Assembly (NCBI GenBank): GCA_016209995.1
Contig: JACQVC010000388.1
Location: 1-6,995, forward strand
Direction of reading: 5' to 3'
From: Gemmatimonadota bacterium
GTDB lineage: Bacteria > Gemmatimonadota > Gemmatimonadetes > Longimicrobiales > Gaopeijiaceae
Length of the DNA stretch: 6,995 nucleotides
Shown in pieces: positions 1 through 6,682 of the stretch; within the stretch, counting starts at the first letter, position 1; the number at the start of each line of letters is the position of its first letter. A model generated the notes under the pieces. That model worked only from the letters and a program-made list of their open reading frames with translations. It was not told where the DNA came from and ran no database searches. Position numbers and translations under genes: made by a program.

Positions 1-1217
1 CGCTTCGCCACGTACTCGCCCGTCACCGGCCCCATCTTGAACCCGTGACCCGAGCCGCCGCCAGCGATCCACAGGTTCTCGAGCTCAGGGTGACGATCGA
101 TGATGTAGTGGCTGTCCACGCTGTTTTCGAACAGGCAGATCCGGGTCTCCAGCACGGGTGCGTCCTTGAGATCCGGAAACCACTGGGCCAGGAAGTCACG
201 GAGCTGCGGGAAGTACCCGGGGTCGATGCGGCGCTCGACCGTGTCCGGATCCGCCGGAGGCCCGCCACCGATCCGGACTCTCATCCCCCGATTGTCGTAT
301 TCGAGCGCCGGAAATCCGGTACTGCCCGGAATATCCCAGTTGGGCAGGTTCGGGTGCATGAATCGGTTGTCGCCCGGTGCGGTGCCCACGTAGTAGACGT
401 GGCTCTGGTTGGTCCGCAGCCGGTTGCCCATGACGTCGGGGAACACTTTGGGTAGCCAGGGGCCGCAGGCGAATACGAAGCTCTGGGCGCTGAGGCCCTG
501 TCCGGGGGTCACCCTGACCTCCTGGAGGCGGCCGCCGGCGCGGCTGCCCGGCTCGGCCCGCGCGATCACCACGTTTCCGCCCTTCTGGCGGAAGGCCTGG
601 GCCACGGTTTCGCAGCTCTGCCGCGCTCTGAGCAAGCCGCCTTCGGGCTCGAAGAGCCCGACGCCGATGCCCTCCATGTTGATCTGCGGATAGCGGCGCA
701 CCAGCTCGTCATGGCGGAACACTTCGTTGGGGACTCGGTGCTTGTCCAGCAGCCGCTTGGTTTCCCTGAGATCGTTGTCCCAGTCCCTTCTCAGGATGAG
801 GCGGCCCGTGGGGGCAAGGAGGGGACGGCTCAGCGTCTTCCCCCATTCCTCGTCCCTCTGCCGCCAGCGAGTCAGGGCTTCGATCGCCCAGCGGGTGTAG
901 ACCTCCCGGTCCCCGTAGCCCGCTCGGATCCCTCTCAGCTCGTCTCCGGATGTGGCGCGCGAGTTTCCCGGACCGTACGCGTCGACGAGCGCCACGGAGT
1001 GCCCCATCTCGCGCAGGTAGAGCGCGGTCCAGCCGCCGAACGCGCCCGCCCCCACCACGACCACTTCGGGCCGCGCCTGGCTCTGTATCGCGGCTGCCCG
1101 GCCTCCTTCAGGCCAGGAATCCGGGGGCGCGGTCCGCGCCCTGCCGAGTCCAGGAACCAGCAGCGCAGCCTGAGCGCCGATCCACTGAAGGAACCTTCGC
1201 CGATCGAAGATCGCCAT
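1..1217 (-). CDS. Tat-exported FAD-dependent oxidoreductase, sarcosine/N-methyltryptophan oxidase-like (DAO superfamily), 3' end cut by window
   Basis: A continuous frame of 405 codons starts at ATG 1217 and runs off the left edge without a stop. The N-terminus carries a twin-arginine motif (DRRRFLQ, residues 5-11) and a short hydrophobic stretch, so Tat export is likely, with the enzyme acting in the periplasm. An FAD dinucleotide fold begins near residue 51, with VVVVGAGAFGG giving Gly56, Gly58 and Gly61. Compared from memory with Bacillus monomeric sarcosine oxidase (MSOX), the covalent-flavin cysteine is Cys361 in RICLFENSVDSHYIIDRHP, Arg95/Arg98 match MSOX Arg49/Arg52, and Lys394 in GSGHGFKM matches Lys348. 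Arg52 and Lys348 bind the substrate carboxylate in MSOX. MSOX Lys265, Tyr254 and His269 appear replaced by Arg315, Thr300 and Gly319. MSOX is about 390 residues, so little besides the C-terminus is missing. An AGAGG lies five bases before ATG. The gene starts 23 bases after the SusD-like gene, implying one transcript. The exact substrate (sarcosine, N-methyltryptophan, pipecolate, fructosyl amino acid or other) cannot be read from sequence. Confidence 0.9.
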   Translation of the reverse strand, partial: MAIFDRRRFLQWIGAQAALLVPGLGRARTAPPDSWPEGGRAAAIQSQARPEVVVVGAGAFGGWTALYLREMGHSVALVDAYGPGNSRATSGDELRGIRAGYGDREVYTRWAIEALTRWRQRDEEWGKTLSRPLLAPTGRLILRRDWDNDLRETKRLLDKHRVPNEVFRHDELVRRYPQINMEGIGVGLFEPEGGLLRARQSCETVAQAFRQKGGNVVIARAEPGSRAGGRLQEVRVTPGQGLSAQSFVFACGPWLPKVFPDVMGNRLRTNQSHVYYVGTAPGDNRFMHPNLPNWDIPGSTGFPALEYDNRGMRVRIGGGPPADPDTVERRIDPGYFPQLRDFLAQWFPDLKDAPVLETRICLFENSVDSHYIIDRHPELENLWIAGGGSGHGFKMGPVTGEYVAK

Positions 1218-1240
1218 GACAGCCTCTGGCCCGTGACCTC

Positions 1241-2536
1241 CTACTCGAGGTGCGGGTTCGTATCGGTCTCCGACTGAGCGATCGGAAAACAGAGGTCTCT
1301 GCCACGAAGATCGGGCCCACTGGGCGGATTCGTCTCGAGGATGTGCAGGTCCCCCGGCCTGCGGTCACGGACCCAGCGACGAAAGTCACCCAGTCGTCGG
1401 GCTTCGAGCCACAACTCGATTCCGCGCTCGCGCTTGAGGCGCGTCCATGCTTCTTCGGCGCCGGAGGCCGTCCACGGCGCCACGCCCACGGCCTGGCGCA
1501 GTGCGTTGACCGTGGTCATCGCTTTCTGCCAATCACCGCCGACCAGCGCCGCCTCCGCCTCGATGAGCCGCATCTCCCGGCCGGTCGACAGGTTGATGGG
1601 GGAGGAATTCGCCGTGTACTTCCGCTCGCGATAGAACGGAACACGGCCAATCGGTGCCGCCAGGGCGCCGTCACCGTACGGCCTCCCCGCCACCGTCGTC
1701 CATGGCGTCCGCGGGTCGCGCGTATCCGTGTAGTACTGCTCCTGCGGAGTATTCCACACCGAGTGGACCGTCCACGGCACGCTCGCCGCCGCGTAGTAGA
1801 TCCAGTTGTATTCGTCCACGACCGCACGGTCGAAGTACGGCATGCGGTAGACGAAGTCGGTCGGCACCGCAGCCGCGTCCTGAGCAGCGCCCGCCCAGTT
1901 GCCGAGGAACGCCCGCACCGATGCACGCGCTGCCCGGGCTGCCATCGCGACATCCGACAGGTTTGCCCGACCGGCCACGTCGATCGCTTCCGTGAACCGG
2001 GCCTCGGCGTTGCGCAGAAAGACAGTATCGGCCAACGCGGGGCCGCCGTCGATCACCGACTGGCAGTAATTCTCACCAATCAGCCGGTAGGCGTACCCGG
2101 CCCACAGATTTGCCCGCGCGCCCTCGCGGGTGGAGGCGTACGTTGTCGTCCCCCATACCTCCTTGAAGCGCCGAATGCCGTCCTCGGAAACCCAACGAGC
2201 GCGCTGGGATCTGGTCCATTGCTGATCGAACTCCGGAGACAGCTTCCCGTTGTGAGCTTCCGCCGGCACGCCCTGAACTGGCGTTCCGGACGTGGCGTGC
2301 AGCTCGCGGGTCACGATGGCGCTCGTGATGCCGATCCAGTTGAGGGCGTCCGAAAGCTCTCGCCCCATCCCGTTGACGATCGCCGCGAACGCGGCCGGAT
2401 TGTCGAGAAACTCATCCGCCACCGGTCCCGGATTGCTCACATCGAGGTCGCAAGCCGCCAACCCCAGAACGAGCAAGCTCAGGGCCATCCCCCATCTCGC
2501 TGCCTTCCGTCCAGCTCGAATTACATGGGCGCTCAT
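1241..2536 (-). CDS. SusD/RagB-like outer-membrane lipoprotein
   Basis: A 431-residue protein, the surface ligand-binding partner of the SusC-like transporter encoded just upstream. The N-terminus is a lipoprotein signal: basic residues to about 15, a hydrophobic core (ALSLLVLGLA), then lipobox LAAC with Cys29 as the lipidated residue; DLDVSNPG follows, as is usual for mature SusD proteins. The body is helix-rich and alanine-rich with TPR-like stretches near 142-156, 174-222 and 321-349. C-terminal SusD signatures are REMRLIEAEAAL (320-331), ERGIELWLEARRLGDFRRW (370-388) and DLCFPIAQSETDTNPHL (414-430). It is shorter than typical Bacteroides SusD proteins (about 500-550 residues), as I would expect for SusD proteins outside Bacteroidetes. 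ATG 2536 was chosen because TGGAGG lies six bases upstream; Met17 would leave a signal without its basic region. Glycan, peptide or other ligand specificity cannot be deduced; the oxidoreductase downstream argues against assuming a glycan. Confidence 0.93.
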   Translation of the reverse strand: MSAHVIRAGRKAARWGMALSLLVLGLAACDLDVSNPGPVADEFLDNPAAFAAIVNGMGRELSDALNWIGITSAIVTRELHATSGTPVQGVPAEAHNGKLSPEFDQQWTRSQRARWVSEDGIRRFKEVWGTTTYASTREGARANLWAGYAYRLIGENYCQSVIDGGPALADTVFLRNAEARFTEAIDVAGRANLSDVAMAARAARASVRAFLGNWAGAAQDAAAVPTDFVYRMPYFDRAVVDEYNWIYYAAASVPWTVHSVWNTPQEQYYTDTRDPRTPWTTVAGRPYGDGALAAPIGRVPFYRERKYTANSSPINLSTGREMRLIEAEAALVGGDWQKAMTTVNALRQAVGVAPWTASGAEEAWTRLKRERGIELWLEARRLGDFRRWVRDRRPGDLHILETNPPSGPDLRGRDLCFPIAQSETDTNPHLE

Positions 2537-2686
2537 GGGCGGCCTCCATTCCGATATCGTTCCACTCCATCCTCGTACGATCGAGCCACCAGCCGCCGCC
2601 GTCCTATCACTGTCCAGCCCGCGCGGGTGGCGACGCTCCCTTGCGGCGTGTACGGCCCGCTCCCACGCGGGTTCCTCGGGTCTCGC
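2537..2686 (-). other. 150-base spacer between the susC-like and susD-like genes
   Basis: No gene is seen here. The gap is longer than the 23 bases separating the next two genes. On the transcribed strand a small inverted repeat (CCCGC, six-base loop, GCGGG; positions 2656-2671) lies 15 bases after the SusC stop, and a palindrome CCCGCGCGGG lies at 2618-2627. Neither is followed by a T-run, so neither is a convincing intrinsic terminator. They could slow 3' decay of the susC message or be chance products of high GC content. The 3' end of the gap holds the SusD ribosome binding site. Confidence 0.5.
2543..2548 (-). promoter_or_regulatory. Ribosome binding site of the susD-like gene
   Basis: TGGAGG on the minus strand, six bases before ATG 2536, is the strongest Shine-Dalgarno match in the operon. 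It fixes the start at 2536 rather than the internal Met17. Confidence 0.75.
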
Positions 2687-5600
2687 TCAGAACGTGACCC
2701 GGGCGGAGGCCGTGAACACGGCCGGAGGCGGTGTATGCTCCCAGAGCCGATTCACCAGGTAACCCGCGCCGAAGAAACCACCCTGCTCGGGATCCCAGGC
2801 CAGGAAGTCCTTGTGCAGCCACGTCCAGACATTCTGGCCCGAGAGCGTCACGGACGCGTCCGAAGTTCTGGGGACCACCGTACCCAACGGGATTCGCAGC
2901 CAGACTTCCCTCAGCTTGAAGAACGTCTTCGGGTACATGAAGACGTCACCGAGCAGCCTCTGCGGGATACACCAGATGCGTTCTTGGGCTGTCAGATTGT
3001 CGCGCCGACCCGCTTCGATGTCCGCAACCGCGTCGTAACAGTGCGGGTATGGCGCTCCCCGCGTGAGTCCGAAGCGGGTACCGCCGTCGTTCACCCAGCC
3101 GCCGGTCTGGTACTCACCTCGCCCCGCCAACTCGAGGCCGCCAGGAAGCGAAAACGACGTCCGGAACAGCCAGATATGAGTGGGTTGACTGGGTCCGAAG
3201 GCATAGTTCCGTTCGAGCACCGGCTCCGCCACTTCCCGCGGGTTCTTGATGTTGATGCCGACGAGCACCCCGACCGGATCCCCTTCCCTGACGAATCCGT
3301 AGTTGCCCACCGAGAACGACGGCGCACCGCCGAGCGACAGCACTTCGCTGAAGTTCGTGGACAGGGTGAACCCCGCGGCCCAGGTCAAGCTCGGCTTGCG
3401 AATGAGCGTGGCGTCCACCGCCAGCTCCACTCCCTTGTTCTGGAGCTTGCCCACGTTCTCGAGCTGGCTACCCCAGTTCCCCTCAGACGGAATCTGCCTC
3501 ACACTCAGGAGGGCTCCCGTCGTCTTCTGCACGTAGTAAGTGAACTCCGTGGACAGTCGATTATCGAGGAACGCCGCATCGAACCCCACCTCCAGCTCAC
3601 CGGTCCGCTCCGGGCCGAGGCCCGCGTTCCCTACGTTGCGCGGCCGGAACGCGGGCTGCCCACCCCAGCCGTCCGGTGTCCAGGTTCGCACGGCGTCGAA
3701 CGCACCCGGCGCCCGGCCGGCGTGGCCGTAGGCCGCGCGCAGCTTGACTTCTCCCCATGATTCCGGCCAGAAGCCTTCATCGGAGAGCACGTAGGAGAAG
3801 CTGGCCTTCGGGTAGGCCTGCAGACCGAAATCCTGGCCGAACGCGCTGTTCCCGTCGACACGTAGTCCCACCGTGAGGAAGTAGCGGTTCTTGTAGTCAA
3901 ACAGAGATTGGGCGAACCCTCCGCCCGTGATGACCTTCAGCCGCGTCTCGGTCGCCAGAGTCTTCGCGCCGGTGCTGATCGTCGGGAGTCCGGGTCCGGG
4001 AAACTCCTCGCTCCAGCCCGAGAGATCGTGTTCTTCGGTCCTGATGCTCTGAACACCGAACGAAAAGCTCGAGCGCAGCTCGGATGCCAGGCGCAGCTCG
4101 TAGGTTCCGACATAGTCCAGCGACACGGTCGAGTTCGTGAACCTCTTGACGGACATGAACCCCGGCTTCCACAGGATGAAACCGTAGGGACGCAGGTTCG
4201 TGCCCTCCCACTCGGACCGGTCATAACCTGCGGTGAAGCGGTTCGTGAAGTGCGGGACCGGCGTATACGAAAGGGTCACCCCGGTGGTGAGCCGGTCGAT
4301 CTGGGTCTTCAACTCCTGATCCAGCAGGCTATCGAGCTTTTCCTTCGAGCCGTCATTCATGTAGTTCCTGTTGTCACGGATCACGTTCAAGGTGAGTCCG
4401 TGAACGTTGTTGCCCGTCGAGGTATTGTGCACCTCCGAAGCGTTGAGGGACGTATTCCAGTCGAGGAGAAACTGCTCGCTCAGCGCGATGCCAAAGTTGC
4501 CGCGCACGGAGTATTTCTTCTCCGAATCGCTGGGCAGCGGAAAGTCACGGTCGTCAAACGAGCCGGAGAGGTAGTAGCGCAGCAGCTCCGTCCCACCACG
4601 CACCGAGAGGTTGTAGCTCTGCTGCCAGGCGTTGCGCAGCCATGGATCCAGGAACCAGTACTGGGGAGTCCCACCGGCCTGGTGAACCACTCCCAAGCTC
4701 TCGACGGGCGTCCCCCGCAGGGTCTCGCGCACGCCGAACGGCAGGATCTTGCTGATCCCCTGATCGACGCGCAGGTCCCAAACGGGCCGCCCGCTGCGAC
4801 CGCGCTTCGTGAAGATCTGAATCACACCCACCGCTGCCTCCGTGCCGTAGAGCGTGGTGGCGGCAGCCCCCTTCACGACCTCGACCCGCTCGATGTCCTC
4901 CGGGTTGATGTCATTCAACGGACTGTTCCGGTTGAAGGGCCCGTAGAGCTGCGCGCTCCCGCCCACGGGCGGGTTGTTCGTTGGGTACGCGTCGCCGCGC
5001 ACGCGGACTCCGTCGATGTAGATCAGCGGCTGATTGCTCATCGCCACACTGACGACACCGCGAAGCCGGATATCCGCGCCCGTTCCGGCCTGCCCTGTAA
5101 CCCCTGTCACGTTCAATCCGGCGACCCGGCCCCGCAGCAGCGCGTCGATGTTCGTGGGCGCCGCGACGACATCCGTCACGGTGACCTGCGCGACCGTGTT
5201 GCCGACCTCGCGGCGGCGCGCCTGGCCAGGCGTTCCGGTGACCACGATCGCGTCCAGCGCCAGCGCTTCCTCGCTCAGCTCGAAGTTCTCGACCGTAGAC
5301 GCATCTTCCCGCACGAGGACCGTCCGCTGTACCGGTCCGTAACCCAGTCGCTCGACCCGCAAGGTGTGCTCTCCCGCCGGCACGCTCGGCAGAAGGTAGC
5401 GGCCGCTGGCGTTCGTGAGCGCTCCGATGCCCGTGCCGGGGATGTAGACCTGGGCAGAGCTCAGAGGTGTGCCGAGACCGCGTAATGTGACGGTTCCAAC
5501 AACGGACCCTTGCCGCGGACGACTCGAGGCGCGCCCTGACAACGGTGTCAGTGCGGTGCCACCGGGTACCTCGTTCACGACCAGCGCCGCAGATCTCTCG

Positions 5601-5740
5601 ACTGCCGGCGCGCCGCCCACCTCCGTGCCATCGCGGCCAGCGTCCCCGCGAATCGTGAGCGTCTGTGACCAGCCGTCTCTCACCGCCGTGGCCGCGAGAA
5701 CACAAACCGCTGCCAGTAGGAACCGCCGCGTGAAGCACAT
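2687..5740 (-). CDS. SusC/RagA-like TonB-dependent outer-membrane transporter
   Basis: A 1017-residue TonB-linked porin that imports ligand captured by its SusD partner across the outer membrane, powered by TonB/ExbBD. Domains in order: Sec signal peptide (1-26, MCFTRRFLLAA... to WSQ); an unassigned linker (27-77); a carboxypeptidase-regulatory-like beta-sandwich (about 78-156, VGTVTLRGLGTPLSSAQVYI through ASGRYLLPSVPAGEHTLRV); a TonB-box-like segment LDAIVVTGT (162-170); a plug domain (about 176-314) with NPEDIERVEVVKG (279-291), LYGTEAAVGVIQIF (297-310) and TKRG (311-314); then a beta-barrel to the end. The last residues, FTASARVTF, give the C-terminal Phe and alternating pattern needed for BAM insertion. 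The length is normal for the family and no frameshift is seen. ATG 5740 has GGAGAG six bases upstream (5747-5752) and opens a good signal peptide. It is the first gene of the apparent operon. The ligand is not identifiable; the pairing with a flavin oxidoreductase suggests an amino-acid-derived or other small organic ligand (inference). Confidence 0.95.
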   Translation of the reverse strand: MCFTRRFLLAAVCVLAATAVRDGWSQTLTIRGDAGRDGTEVGGAPAVERSAALVVNEVPGGTALTPLSGRASSRPRQGSVVGTVTLRGLGTPLSSAQVYIPGTGIGALTNASGRYLLPSVPAGEHTLRVERLGYGPVQRTVLVREDASTVENFELSEEALALDAIVVTGTPGQARRREVGNTVAQVTVTDVVAAPTNIDALLRGRVAGLNVTGVTGQAGTGADIRLRGVVSVAMSNQPLIYIDGVRVRGDAYPTNNPPVGGSAQLYGPFNRNSPLNDINPEDIERVEVVKGAAATTLYGTEAAVGVIQIFTKRGRSGRPVWDLRVDQGISKILPFGVRETLRGTPVESLGVVHQAGGTPQYWFLDPWLRNAWQQSYNLSVRGGTELLRYYLSGSFDDRDFPLPSDSEKKYSVRGNFGIALSEQFLLDWNTSLNASEVHNTSTGNNVHGLTLNVIRDNRNYMNDGSKEKLDSLLDQELKTQIDRLTTGVTLSYTPVPHFTNRFTAGYDRSEWEGTNLRPYGFILWKPGFMSVKRFTNSTVSLDYVGTYELRLASELRSSFSFGVQSIRTEEHDLSGWSEEFPGPGLPTISTGAKTLATETRLKVITGGGFAQSLFDYKNRYFLTVGLRVDGNSAFGQDFGLQAYPKASFSYVLSDEGFWPESWGEVKLRAAYGHAGRAPGAFDAVRTWTPDGWGGQPAFRPRNVGNAGLGPERTGELEVGFDAAFLDNRLSTEFTYYVQKTTGALLSVRQIPSEGNWGSQLENVGKLQNKGVELAVDATLIRKPSLTWAAGFTLSTNFSEVLSLGGAPSFSVGNYGFVREGDPVGVLVGINIKNPREVAEPVLERNYAFGPSQPTHIWLFRTSFSLPGGLELAGRGEYQTGGWVNDGGTRFGLTRGAPYPHCYDAVADIEAGRRDNLTAQERIWCIPQRLLGDVFMYPKTFFKLREVWLRIPLGTVVPRTSDASVTLSGQNVWTWLHKDFLAWDPEQGGFFGAGYLVNRLWEHTPPPAVFTASARVTF

Positions 5741-5800
5741 CGCCGTCTCTCCGTTCCAGATTGTGGATCACGTCGGAGCGATCATGGCAAATCCCTGAGA

Positions 5801-5819
5801 AGCCGCTCTCACCGCGGCT
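5801..5819 (-). other. Small hairpin in the susC leader
   Basis: On the minus strand AGCCGC, a seven-base loop and GCGGCT form a perfect six-base-pair stem about 60 bases before the SusC start. There is no T-run after it, so it is not an intrinsic terminator. It may be a leader structure, or chance in GC-rich DNA. Confidence 0.3.
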
Positions 5820-5842
5820 CCATCATCACGGCGCGCCCTTAG

Positions 5843-5858
5843 AGCGAAACCTGTGCCG
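5843..5858 (-). promoter_or_regulatory. Possible sigma-54-type promoter for the susC-susD-oxidoreductase operon
   Basis: The minus strand reads CGGCACAGGTTTCGCT. Against the consensus TGGCAC-N5-TTGCW it keeps GGCAC, the essential GG and GC dinucleotides 12 bases apart, and the final T; it differs at the first T and at one T of TTGC. The expected transcript start would be near 5832, giving a leader of roughly 90 bases. A single two-block match in GC-rich DNA can occur by chance, and no enhancer-binding activator gene is visible in the window. Confidence 0.25.
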
Positions 5859-6151
5859 AACAGGAATCCTGCTTGCCGACTCCGCGAATCCACGACGCTT
5901 CTCACTAGCTAGCAACGAGATACGGCGGACAGTCGTGGCGTCCGCGCTTTCCACGAGCAGCAACCACTGGGTCAATAGGTCCCGATCTTGAGACGAGATT
6001 CACCCGGACCGCCGCACGCCTGGGTGAGGCGCACACACGCGGGAACGATCGCCGATGATGCTCCGCGCTCTGCTGCTGAGACCCCCATGGTCACCTCGCG
6101 CGCGACCTGTGCGCACGAATACCGAACTGCGGATGGACGGCCCTTCCGCGA

Positions 6152-6682
6152 GTGGGGGTACCGTCTCTAGCGATACAGCGTCAGCGGCGGGGGCGTCAGC
6201 GGCGGGGCGTCAGCGTATCGAGCTGCCAGCGCGTAGCCTTCCGTGCCACGAAGGCGCGATACGGCAAGGGGAAGGATTGGGATACACCCTGCCTGTCGGC
6301 GAACCTTAGCAGCAGCAGGAAATCGGGTCTGGGCCAGTTCTATACGGGCCGACCGGTGCTCGGCGTATTGTTCGCAGGAACGGCCGCAGGTGCAGCGGCC
6401 GCCGGCCTGCTGGCCACGAAAACGACGGTTCACTGCATTGCCCCGCTGTACGAAGGTGCCTGCGAAGACTGGGCCATCCAGGCGCAGACGGTAGAGCGGC
6501 CATATCTGGCGGTTGGCGTGGGTGCCGCTGTCGGTGTCGCCATCATAGCGACCATCGAGGCCTACACTACCGCCAAGAATAGGAACCGGCGGGGCGGCTC
6601 CCAGAGCGCCGGCGAAGCCTCCGCTCGATTGCTCGTGACGCTCGATCCTCAACTGCGACTGGGACTGCGCATTCCGCTGTGA
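6152..6682 (+). CDS. Small predicted membrane protein with GLGQFYTGRP motif (resembles DUF5683/TM2-like families); start uncertain
   Basis: A 176-residue frame whose C-terminal two thirds look genuine. From residue 59 it reads GLGQFYTGRP, the loop motif common in small two-helix membrane proteins of the DUF5683/TM2-like kind, followed by a predicted helix at about 69-88 (VLGVLFAGTAAGAAAAGLLA), a loop with Cys95 and Cys104, a second helix at about 118-137 (AVGVGAAVGVAIIATIEA), a basic stretch KNRNRR (142-147), and a tail ending LDPQLRLGLRIPL. Codon third positions are GC-rich in this part. Function is unknown. Residues 1-55 are doubtful: the nominal start is GTG 6152 with no clear ribosome binding site, the early residues are Arg/Gln-rich because they translate a tandem repeat, and no signal peptide is seen. 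The true start may be downstream at a rare codon, or the N-terminus may have been damaged by an indel. The stop overlaps the next gene's start by four bases, which suggests cotranscription. Confidence 0.6.
   Translation: MGVPSLAIQRQRRGRQRRGVSVSSCQRVAFRATKARYGKGKDWDTPCLSANLSSSRKSGLGQFYTGRPVLGVLFAGTAAGAAAAGLLATKTTVHCIAPLYEGACEDWAIQAQTVERPYLAVGVGAAVGVAIIATIEAYTTAKNRNRRGGSQSAGEASARLLVTLDPQLRLGLRIPL
6178..6215. repeat. Short GC-rich tandem repeat, 14-15 bp unit, about 2.6 copies
   Basis: Unit 1 is GCGTCAGCGGCGGGG (6178-6192), unit 2 is GCGTCAGCGGCGGG (6193-6206) and a partial third copy GCGTCAGCG spans 6207-6215. Units differ by one G, so the array is not a multiple of three overall and copy changes would shift reading frame. 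It falls inside the doubtful N-terminal part of the GTG 6152 frame. Confidence 0.85.

Larger units (their letters stand above)
5741..6151. other. Divergent intergenic region, about 411 bases, no convincing gene
   Basis: This stretch separates the minus-strand SusC operon from the plus-strand pair of genes and must hold the promoters for both. Short frames exist (for example 5761-5991 and 5988-6170 on the plus strand) but show neither ribosome binding sites, nor a GC-rich third-position bias, nor recognisable motifs. The visible elements are the SusC ribosome binding site (5747-5752), a leader hairpin (5801-5819), an inverted repeat overlapping a sigma-54-like match (5843-5865), and a TTGACC hexamer on the minus strand without a -10 partner 17 bases on. 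No tRNA, riboswitch or transposon end was recognised. Confidence 0.6.

Noticed and set aside
45..1277. Plus-strand frames of 94-188 codons in the first 1.3 kb
   Set aside because: They are antisense to the flavin oxidoreductase, whose motifs run continuously from 1217 to the left edge.
1250..3760. An 836-codon open frame on the plus strand spanning the antisense of susD, the spacer and part of susC
   Set aside because: It is antisense to two well-supported genes, has an Arg/Pro/His-rich composition, no domain, no signal and no ribosome binding site. Long antisense frames are expected opposite GC-rich coding DNA.
3908..5485. A 525-codon plus-strand frame opposite the N-terminal half of the susC-like gene
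   Set aside because: Same reasoning: low-complexity Arg/Val/Asp-rich translation with no recognisable motif, opposite a clear TonB-dependent transporter.
4911..5771. A 286-codon minus-strand frame beginning upstream of the susC start
   Set aside because: It overlaps the signal peptide, carboxypeptidase-like and plug domains of the transporter in another frame and translates to an Arg/Gly-rich sequence without motifs.
5850..5864. Inverted repeat CCTGT-N5-ACAGG considered as an SOS (LexA) box
   Set aside because: The spacing does not fit the Escherichia type (CTGT-N8-ACAG) or the Bacillus type (GAAC-N4-GTTC), and the neighbouring genes have no link to DNA repair.
5988..6170. A possible 60-residue protein on the plus strand in the intergenic region
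   Set aside because: Starts at TTG with no ribosome binding site, weak third-position GC bias and no recognised similarity; probably chance.
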